Origin: Cerrena zonata | Lineage: Eukaryota > Basidiomycota > Agaricomycetes > Polyporales > Cerrenaceae | Assembly (NCBI GenBank): GCA_038087015.1 | Contig: JASBNA010000085.1 | Location: 91,266-155,265, forward strand | DNA length: 64,000 nt | Direction of reading: 5' to 3' | Part shown: positions 55,501-64,000 of the stretch, piece after piece | Layout: every line of letters begins with the position of its first letter | Position numbering within the stretch: the stretch's first letter is position 1 | Position numbers and translations under genes: made by a program | Notes under the pieces: model-generated | Seen by the model: only the letters and a program-made list of their open reading frames with translations | Told to the model about the DNA's origin: nothing | Databases searched by the model: none

Positions 55501-58051
55501 AACTTGACTTGCTAACTTTGGCTTGGTAGCGTTAGAAATCGATCCTACTCCCCAGCAAAAGCGTGCGATAAATACCGATCATATTGCTAGTAAGAAAACG
55601 TAAAACTATATGCAGACAAAACAGTTAATTTCCTTATTGCAGATAAGCGACGTCGATTAGAGACCGACAACAGTGGCGAATTTCGATCTGCTGACAATTT
55701 GGGTATGATTTTAAATGCAGGTCATCAGTATATGCTCATAGTATTTGTAAATAGATGCGGTCGATGACGAGTTATATCAACTCGCTGTTGCTGATATACC
55801 CAGAAGAAACATATGCCCTAACTTTTCAGACGAAGAAGATGAGCTGGATGAAGATGAAGAATACCCAATTGATGAGCAAGATGAACTAGATCAGGAAGAA
55901 TATGGAGAAGATAAACGAAACAAGGGGGGCAATATTGATGAGGAAGGGCAGTATTATGACGAATTTGACGAGGATAGAACTGACGATCACCGAGAACAAA
56001 TACTAATATTACGCCCAACTGATCGTGATATACATCCAGACAATGTGGCAAAACAAAACCAGTTGTCTCTTCAGGGTGAGTACAATATTAATCTTTTTGC
56101 TTTAACGACTAATATGATGATACCAGAGAGACATTTGTATGAATTGATCAACACAGACACCATAACAGAAGAACAAAATATGATTGATAGCGCACTAGTC
56201 AACGTCGCATCTGTTCTCCGACAATATGCTGATGTTCTTCAATCTTTAGACGATTTGGATGCAAATATTACAAGAGGTCTTCATACAGAGAATATTATTA
56301 CTTCGTAGGTTACAAGCTATTTAATCGACCACTTACTTATTTACGATATTATCTGGCAACACAGCATTCCCGGTTATGTCAAAGCTATGAAACTCCTAGT
56401 TGGAAGAGCAGATATGAATACCGCAGTGCAGTCAATTACTCACCACCGAATTCTTAATGCCGAGGCGGAGATATATTCTTTGGTCCTAACTAGTTGTTTA
56501 CCAACAGCTAGACGGATCTTAAGAGGTCATCAAACCCATCCTTTGCATAACACCACACTTATTCCATGCCATTGCTATCACGACGTTCATCCTCACGATA
56601 AATGGCTCGTACGGCTAACCCTGAAATTACAAGACATGTTATTCCTACGTCCTGATGGGTTCCAGATCGTTTCACTGCCCTATCTTTCACGGCTATCCCC
56701 CGTCTCAACCTACACTTTCAAACCATCCAAGTTTAATGTTCACTATCACGCATCTGGCGTTCCGATACAGAATACCTTGAATGTGCTGAAGGACGTACTA
56801 TACACATGGCTGGATATTCCCAAATCCAGAGAGGCCGAATACAGTTGCATATTGGTAGATATGCTACAAAAGCATCTAGGGGCGGTAGTTCTCTATCTTC
56901 CTGGAGTTCGGAAGATGTGTTACGATGTCCCGCCATGGGTGTATACCAATCTAACGGAGTCTCAAGGTACCCATTTCCAAGAGGAACCCTTAAGGGCATT
57001 TGACAGCGCTGTCAAACGCCTTCGGACAAAAATGCTTGTATCTCCAGAAGGGAATCAGCTATCGAAACTTTGGAGCTCTTATATCAAATTTATTACCAAC
57101 ATTCGCTCTGGTCCCCGAGGAGTACCGGTCGCTATCCAGGAATACAATAATCCTGTCCTCTCACCTCTACACTTTCAACGGTTCACAGAATTCCTACGCC
57201 ATTCACTATTATTTGTCGGTGGAAAATTACCTCCTTCAGACAAATTCTACAACCTTCTTAACGACCAACCTGATTTCTTTCTTCCACTCCGTGAATTTGC
57301 ACCATCACGGCACAACTTCGTATCTCAGACCAAAGGGCATGCGAGATATCTTCAAACACCGTTAGGGTTATTTAATCTTCTAGTATTCCGTATTCTGTGT
57401 TTCAACACCCCTGCCGCCCGTCAAGAGTCTTTCACTTTTACTCTTCAGACATTAAAAGACTTCAGGTGGAGACATCGAAAGGATCAAAGTTATTATTTCA
57501 ACTCCCACTCGTATGGTAGCCCTTGTGATGGATGGGAGAAGGAGAGTCTTATGGAGCGATACTGGCTAACAGCAAATCACACTTGGCCTGCATGGATAAA
57601 AGAGAAGGAGACCAACGGTAAGAATGTAATATCTTCAAACAGGTTTACCAACTAAACACAATTTAAGATGATCTCAATTCATTCTCCAAGTTCGTAGATT
57701 GGTTGGACAACAGCAAGGATCCATCAGATGGTGTGAGGGACTTCTTTATGGTTGGCGATTTGACAGGGATGTTGATAGCAGGAGACTTGGCATATGCTGG
57801 AGTCATCGACAAGCCGACAGTAGAAGAAATGGGAAAACTCATTGCAAAGGTTAGCAAGGGTGCAATTGCAGGATTAGTATATCTGCGATTATTACGCAGC
57901 AGCCCAAAAACTATATTTATCCAGAATATCAGGTAGTTCATGCCTTTTAAGGAGATACCATAATCATTTGAAAGACGAGCTATCTGATGAAGAATGGAAT
58001 AATATGCGGGATTGGACACTATCGTTTTGGAACATAGCTTATGTAAATTGA
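52594..58051 (+). CDS. large protein with 2OG-Fe(II) dioxygenase domain, TET/JBP-like candidate
   Basis: TET/JBP enzymes oxidise methyl groups on thymine or 5-methylcytosine in DNA using 2-oxoglutarate and Fe(II). Many GT..AG introns join frames from MSGTSSLPP (52594) to NIAYVN (58051). The dioxygenase core at about 54180-54560 has the HxD motif in GGKHRDRGD (His 54216, Asp 54222), a strand region FDAGRFHLLSLGLYF, the distal His in GQLVHAGTPP (54375) and the 2OG-binding Arg in WAYRCVMIFYP (54435). Downstream exons give a basic signal (DKRRRLE), a long acidic stretch (FSDEEDELDEDEEYPIDEQD) and an unrecognised block of about 420 residues (56387-57655; FHYASGV-type core near 56750). The ATG is inferred. 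The 3' half could be a separate gene starting near 55.6-56.1 kb, and the exons after 57.9 kb are unsure. Confidence 0.6.
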
Positions 58052-58090
58052 AACGGATGTGTAGAGAGAAAGTAGTTTAATTCTTGTTTT

Positions 58091-59231
58091 TCACTTCGTT
58101 GTAAAGATTTTCGTTTCAAACCCATAACCACAAAGTATTATACATTCATTGGATCTGTCAATATGTAAACCTCTTAGACGTTTTATAGTATGTCCATCAT
58201 CCCCATCGACTATATCCTCATCTTCTTCTTCGTCATCATATCCTATCTTTCATTTTATCTTTTTAGAAAGTAATCAAGACCGTAGGCATTGTCGTTTAAT
58301 ATATTGAGCTGATCCTTGAAGCATGGTTAAAGGTGAACACTGAAATGCTAATTACCACCAACTAACCTTTTCCACAATGCGATCCAGAATACAGATGCTA
58401 CGAAGTTTGGCGATAACTCGGTTAGCGTTTGAGTCCGATGGGAACAGCACTGAACGAACATTGGATCTGTACCAACAAACCAGGATAGATATCTTCAGGT
58501 CCAATTTTTTCGATAAAGTCTGGAGAACGTTAACACATGTTCTAATATGTTTGAAACAGGTGCGTACATTTTATTACTCCCATCAATCATTTCAAAATAT
58601 TGAACATTGTTGTCAGCGGTATGTATTCCTTCTGCAACAGAGGCAAGGAACCCAGAGGATCAAATTTGTTGAGAGAACGGGATAGGAGTTAAGTCATCAA
58701 CTTCATCATGCTGAGTAAAGTATCGATTACTGAAGGAAAGCGTGCCAGAATTGACGATACGCTCCAAACCCGTTACCGTTTTAGCTGCTGTCGCATGTCG
58801 TTCAAAAACAGTCGTAATAGCATTTATGGCCTTCGAAAATACAGCAAAAGAGTCACATCCCATTCCAGCGATCGTAACAGATTGTGAGCGAGATGAGCTT
58901 GGTTGGGAGTCTGTCGTAAGCCAATCAATATGTTGCAATAATTGAGATATACGTTACTAATAATACTGACCTGATTCCGACTGGTAATAGGAGGCATCTG
59001 CATACGTGTCAGATAGCCTTGGCATTCAAGTACGACTTCCTCAGCGGTGTCAGTATCATCGGAGGAGACATGATACACAAGATCCATTCGTCGTTTTGGA
59101 CCCTGGAACACTACAGTGGTAGCAACCCGTGCCCGGTCAGCGCTGCAATATGTAGAAGTAAAGCATGTACACAAATTGAGATAATGCATCCTTCTTTACC
59201 TCTGCCATATACTGAGTTGTTTTATATTCAT
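58091..59231 (-). CDS. unrecognised multi-exon protein with acidic C-terminus
   Basis: The start at 59231 (MNIKQLSIWQS after splicing) reads into RARVATTVVFQGPKRRMDLV, then YHVSSDDTDTAEEVVLECQG. The next exons give SVTIAGMGCDSFAVFSKAIN and VFERHATAAKTVTGLERIVN, then VNVLQTLSKKLDLKISILVC and NRVIAKLRSICILDRIVEK. The last exon opens with an acidic run (GYDDEEEDEDIVDGDDGH) and ends ETKIFTTK. Splice ends are GT..AG and the frame is kept. No family was recognised. It overlaps no other gene and converges on the 3' end of the dioxygenase gene, only about 40 bases away. Confidence 0.55.
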
Positions 59232-59753
59232 GGTTTCGTTCTCCAGCAAGGGAGATGTATTATATTCATGTAGGGTGCACATTCTGGAAACATAAGGTAG
59301 TGGAACAATCAGGCTGGATTGGATATATTCACTATGCGTACTGTATTTTCCAGAATCGCTATAAAGCAGTCGAGAGAAGGTTCTTTGTGGCGAATGGAAT
59401 GTTAAAAGGTCAAGATGTTGGTGCTCTAGACGGTATATTTCTTTTCTATCTTATGCTGACGCAGTTATGCTTACATTGCTCTTTATCCTTTTCCAGAAAT
59501 TAAGATATGTTCCCTTCTTGTTTGTAAGCCTTCATTTATTCACTGATGGAGTAGTTAAATAGGTGATCATGTCCATGCGGTACAGTGTGTCTAGACTTCA
59601 AGCCAAGATATTGCATCATTTTGTTAAAATAACATGGAAGTCGAAGAAACGGTCTAAGTTGCATCTAAACATGTAAATGAAGATAGAAGACATATGTTAT
59701 GAGTTCATTAAGCGAAGTCAACCTAGTCTATTACAACATCTCATCCAAATTCA
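59232..59753. other. no supported gene
   Basis: Plus-strand frames here (59255-59503) have no recognisable content. Confidence 0.4.
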
Positions 59754-60128
59754 TCATACGCATACACTTGGAGTCAATTCGCTCTTCTTTCTCAATCGGT
59801 CGGGAACGTTATAGACAAGGTCTAAGTATTTTTTGGTGCCATATGCAGTAGCTTGGACGGTAAAATGCGTGTCATCACGCTAGGAAATAAACAAAAGGTA
59901 TGCATATAAGTATACAAATATATAAGTCTGTATCATTTGACATACGGTAATAAATTCAGTGAGTTGTTTCACTTTGGCGATAGGATTGTTATTTGTCTTC
60001 TGTATAACACCGTCCAAGTGAATCCCTGGTATCGTATCGGTCAACTACTAGAAATTGTACAAGTCAATACAGATATACTGACTATATTTTTCGGCATTTG
60101 AATAGAGTGTACAGCGCATAGGCTTCAT
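59754..60128 (-). CDS. small protein or gene remnant, unrecognised
   Basis: Two minus-strand exons are well supported by frame and splice sites. One contains LTDTIPGIHLDGVIQKTNNN and KVKQLTEFIT. The other contains DDTHFTVQATAYGTKKYLDL and ends KSELTPSVCV at 59754. A first exon from an ATG at 60128 (MKPMRCTLYSNAEKY) is a guess. The motif KYLDLVYNVPDR loosely recalls RRMDLVYHVSSD in the neighbouring gene, so it may be a truncated relative of it. That is weak evidence. Confidence 0.35.
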
Positions 60129-60433
60129 GGCATATATTGCAGAACGTAGAGGATTTGTGGGATCCATAACAAAAGTTGAACTCAAAAGATGCTAAGTCGT
60201 TCAACAAGGTGGGTATTGCTCGTATTCGCTTTCTGGCCAATGGGAATGTGCTGACCTCCCGTTTTTCCTTTCACAGAAATTAAGATAACTTCCGCTGCAG
60301 TTGGTAAGCCTTCATATATTCTGTGATGGAGCTCCTGAACATGTGTTGATGTACATGTGGTGCAACGGGTCTAGATGGTATGCCAAGCAGTTACACCATC
60401 CAACGACTGTTTCTTTCGGCCGGTTGGAGAAAA

Positions 60434-60441
60434 TATAAATA
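60434..60441 (+). promoter_or_regulatory. TATA box of the acidic-protein gene
   Basis: A clean TATAAATA lies 93 bases upstream of the ATG at 60527, leaving room for a start site about 30 bases downstream and a short leader. It is one of the few canonical core promoters in the window. Confidence 0.65.
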
Positions 60442-60526
60442 GTAACTAATACAGCGAGACGAAGAGACAGACAACTACTCTTAGCAACTTTTTACTTCCC
60501 AATCGAACTCTATATACTCTTCCAAC

Positions 60527-62747
60527 ATGCCTCCCAAGTACGCAGCGCTTTCACACTTGTCAATATTTTTGTCTAACTTTTGATTCAGACGTATCATCAA
60601 ACCTACCGCCAAGGCTATTGCTGCTAGCAAGCCTTCTCGTCAGAGCAAGGTCAAGGCCAAGGTGGAGACACCACCTGTCAGGTACGTCAATGACAGCCTT
60701 CATTTATGAGATTGTGGTACTGACAATCAACGTGTAGTGATTCTGAGAACGTTGATCCTGCTGAGAAAGAAACAACCGAAAGGCAAGTAATCTATACCTT
60801 TTCTTATCATATATCACATATTTATATATTGGTTTAGCGATAATGAAGACGTAAAGGAAGATAGTAGGTGTGTTGTCTTTGAACATTCCGTATTAAACTA
60901 TACTAACTTTTGGGAAGATCTGATGCTGAAGATGTTGTCGAGTCTTCCGGTGAGGAGTCAGCTGTGGTTGTTGAGGTACCTGTCAAGTGAGTAACGTCCT
61001 TCTCAATCTTGCAACAATATATTTATATTTTATTACAGGCCAGCCAAAGGCAAGACCGTCAAGAGAGGGTAAGTGTTACGTTTGTTATGGTTTATGTATA
61101 TACTGATCATTGTATATTTAGTCGGGTCTCTCTTGAAGCCGCTCAACAAGGAACCCCCAAGAAGAAGAGGATTGCTGAGTATATATCCCCCATTATATAT
61201 TATTTCTATGCTGACTTATACTATTAATAGGACTACCCCTGAACGTACCAAGGTTCCAATTGAGGATGAAGATAACCCAATGTATACCCCCCGTACATCT
61301 GCTGCCATCAAGAAGTTTGCGTATGTGGTCTTACCTTTTAATTGACATTACACCTTTACTGACACTTTCATTATTTAGCGGTGTTTATATCTCAGCCAAG
61401 GCGAAGTCCAGAAGTATATTGGCAAAGAACGTCAAGTAAGTCTGTTTACACTCGACACTATTTAGCATAAGACTCAATACCTATTCTTTAGAACTCAGGA
61501 ATCCGAAGACGAGGGTTCTGACAGTGGCGGACTAATTGACGACATTGCCGAGGAAGCCTCTGGCGATGGTTCTGAAGGCGATAGTGTTGAGGAAGAGGAG
61601 GCAGTTGAGCTCGATGATGACGCTCCTGATGAGTGCCAGATTACTACCCCCAGCTTCAATCAGGATAGGATGTTGAGAGGAACATACAACAATCTTCCCA
61701 ACTTGCGGTACGCGTCTCTGATAATGCTTTCATACAGTATCTCAACAATATCATATAGGTTCCCTTTGAGCAAGCTTAACGATGTAAAAACGTTTAACCT
61801 TGGAAACTACTGTCGGGATTATGAATTTAACAATTCCTACAAGAAGTAATCTTCAAGTTTTTACTCCTACAGCGTATAGACATTAACTGACTTGTAAATA
61901 TCCAGACAATTGGTGGAACTGTTGACTAAGTCTAGCCTCGATTTCTTTCTCTCTAATCTGGCCAGATCTTCCCCTGCCAGTTTCAGAGAGCATGCCTATT
62001 CGGGTAGCAAAGACCACATTATTACTAGTCTTGGTCGAGGTGATGATGCTACCCGTATTGGATGTGTCTCATTTGGCTTGGTCGATAGGTCCAGTCTGAC
62101 TAAGGCCAAAGCGATGGGTAAAGACGGTCCATGGTCCATCAAAACACTTGCTCTCAACCCTATCGAGCATGAGTGGGAACGTACTATAGCTTGTATCGAC
62201 ATGATATACAAGAAAGGCTACAAAGTTCCTACTTATGCTGGTGCAATCAACTTCTCCACCATTCCTATCAAATGTAAGCCATACATGTCTGCTTGTGTCT
62301 TATTCGTACTTACATCTTTTTGCTCAGCGGAATCTGACAAGTCGTTCAGAGAGGTTGCTCCTGGCTTATACTCTTCCTCTACTTTACGTCAAGACAGTGC
62401 AGAGGAGGGTACATTTGTTTCTGATTATCTCCATCCACTGTTGTTGAGCAAAAATGCCTTATATGCGAGTGAAGACGGTGAGTCAACATTTCCTTGAGCA
62501 TCCATCTTTCAATCTCATTCTTTTGCTTTTGCTAGTTCCGATGTACAATGCTACCAAGTATTTCAAAAAGGGTGCTCCAAAGGTGCCATTTACTTTGGCC
62601 AGCCTTTCTGACTGTCCCTTGCACCCTAAGGAGTTCAAATCTGGAGATCTCGTTGGAGTAATTTATACCACTTCAGTTTATGCTGAAGACCGTTACTCTT
62701 TCAATATAGTAGCCACTTTCCTGATCCACTCACCCCCTTCTATCTAA
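60527..62747 (+). CDS. basic-then-acidic nuclear-type protein, unrecognised family
   Basis: About a dozen short exons join in frame from MPP|K RIIKPTAKAIAASK. The N-terminal third is Lys/Ala/Pro-rich like a histone tail or linker (KPSRQSKVKAKVETPPV; PAKGKTVKRGR; GTPKKKRIAE, a good nuclear signal). A strongly acidic stretch follows (ESEDEGSDSGGLIDDIAEE; EEEEAVELDDDAPDE). The C-terminal half looks folded: LRGTYNNLPNLRFPLSKLND, NLGNYCRDYEFNNSYKK, LVELLTKSSLDFFLSNLARS, PWSIKTLALNPIEHEWERTI and GDLVGVIYTTSVYAEDRYSF, ending at 62747. Introns are about 50 bases with GT..AG. I believe similar multi-copy proteins occur in agaricomycetes, but no function is known to me. Its strong TATA box suggests high or regulated expression. 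Confidence 0.65.
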
Positions 62748-63050
62748 GCGTAGACAGCTTGTAGAACGTGTTTCCTTCAATCACCAATGTGATTGCGATA
62801 TTGTGTACAATGTAGTCTGTTCCGTCGCCAATGCAAACGTAGTTTCTTATGCAACATGTTTCATTCAATGATCATTGTAATTGTGATACATAAAATCGTG
62901 ATGCTATCTTTGAGATATTGTTATATCGCTGGGAAGAGAAACAATTATTACATATGGGTGTTTTTAATAACATATGTCTGGTGTGAATAATGTTCCGTGA
63001 GTCAGGATGCCTATTTCTGTTGACATTTAGGTTCAAGTGCGCTGTTTCCT

Positions 63051-63413
63051 ATGCCTCCACCTCATTCACCCTTGCCTGCTCCAGTCTCATCAAGCGATGA
63101 ACGTGCTTGGGGTGGAATGCCCCATGTACCTCCCTCCACACTACAGCTAGAACCTAGCATGGTACCGCCGTCTTATCGTTTACTCATGCGCAGTACCACC
63201 GAGCCGCCAGCTACACAACCTGGTACTCCTACATATCCTGACGCACACCCAATCATTCAGTTCCCACCTTCCCTGTTCCCTATACCCAGTCAACTGGGGC
63301 TTGCATACAACTACAATATGTCGTATGAGGAACATTGCCAACGCCAGGATTGTCAGAGAGGAGATAGACCTCCCACCATCAAGGAGGAGAAAAATGGCGC
63401 AGAGGGGAAATGA
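63051..63413 (+). CDS. proline-rich reading frame, possibly a last exon
   Basis: A 120-codon frame starting MPPPHSPLPAPVSSSDERAW, with high Pro and Ser throughout and a Lys/Glu-rich end (TIKEEKNGAEGK). An AG acceptor (tgacatttag) lies just upstream of the frame, so it may be the terminal exon of a gene whose earlier exons I did not identify. No domain is visible. Confidence 0.35.
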   Translation: MPPPHSPLPAPVSSSDERAWGGMPHVPPSTLQLEPSMVPPSYRLLMRSTTEPPATQPGTPTYPDAHPIIQFPPSLFPIPSQLGLAYNYNMSYEEHCQRQDCQRGDRPPTIKEEKNGAEGK

Positions 63414-64000
63414 CTTTTTTTGCTGACATTGTAAAGGGCGTACGACAAACAGGATCTCGTTGCTGAACATAGTTTTTTGTACATTACTCGATGTTTTGTT
63501 TTGGAATATAAACTGAATATGTCAGAAAGGTCGCATGTGATTGTTTTATTGTTGCAAATTGAATACGAAACAGTGAAAAATATGTTTTTATCTACAATAT
63601 TGACAAAATTACGCTAGTAGATATTTGTTGATATCTTAAAATACAAAATTAAAGAAGAGAAACATGTATTTCAATAGCAAGATGTTCTACGACAACAAAA
63701 AAGAGCATCTAAATATGATAAGATAAGATGAGATAATGTAAAAAGACGGAGAAGTTAGAGGCGCTTATATTTACACGTGACGTAAGACAAAGATTGGCTG
63801 ATTATAGAGACATTTTCAATCTGAATTATAATATTTTATATAACATTGAATAGTAAATTTCAATAGCTTTGAATAGCATAATGGATGTTGTGAGAGCTAC
63901 ATAGAACAGACAATTATTTAACCTTTTGGACCCTAATCTAATTAGACTTCAATGATGTGATTGATTAGAGATAAGTTACCGATAAGAAATGATGTCATAG
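63414..64000. other. AT-rich intergenic end of window
   Basis: No coding signal. It is a low-complexity A/T-rich sequence. Confidence 0.6.

Overview
The window looks like nuclear DNA of a filamentous basidiomycete, most likely an agaricomycete. Genes are split by many introns of about 45-70 bases with GT..AG ends. The recognisable proteins are eukaryotic: SUN domain, FKBP, FHA kinase, Ras-like GTPase, RING, WD40 and Spt5-like KOW. Several uncharacterised proteins resemble families that are expanded in agaricomycetes. All gene models were spliced by eye from reading frame and splice consensus. No database search was possible.

Layout. Positions 1-7.8 kb hold the 3' part of a SUN-domain gene, two unrecognised genes, a diverged repeat fragment (1405-1885) and an intact 8-exon nucleolar-type FKBP gene. 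Positions 8.3-14.7 kb and 26.5-32.8 kb are the two arms of a large inverted duplication. Each arm carries the same two genes, a RING finger protein and a membrane/coiled-coil protein, and a long gene-poor stretch. The right arm runs on into a second, partial unit (to 33.8 kb), so the unit has also existed as a head-to-tail array joined at a repeat of about 38 bp. The arms are mosaics of identical and diverged blocks. The 12-kb spacer between them holds an FHA-domain Ser/Thr kinase, a Ras-like GTPase with a CAAX end, a coiled-coil protein, a large unknown gene and a WD40 gene.

Positions 33.8-38.7 kb are mostly decayed sequence, including probable isoleucyl-tRNA synthetase relics. An AT-rich block (about 38.75-46.8 kb) is a Helitron with an uninterrupted 2510-codon Rep/helicase. 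It has the HUH motif, two tyrosines and a Pif1-type helicase. It ends in a domain that reads like a ubiquitin-specific protease, with Cys box, two CxxC pairs and His box.

Positions 47.5-63.4 kb hold a second group: an Spt5-like KOW protein, a divergently transcribed large gene with a 2-oxoglutarate/Fe(II) dioxygenase domain resembling fungal TET/JBP proteins, two small unknown genes, a lysine-rich then acidic nuclear-type protein with a clear TATA box, and a proline-rich reading frame. A 424-bp palindromic MITE-like element and two short hairpins lie between the KOW and dioxygenase genes. The KOW, dioxygenase and acidic proteins look like chromatin or transcription factors. Whether they form one mobile or co-functioning cluster is an inference.
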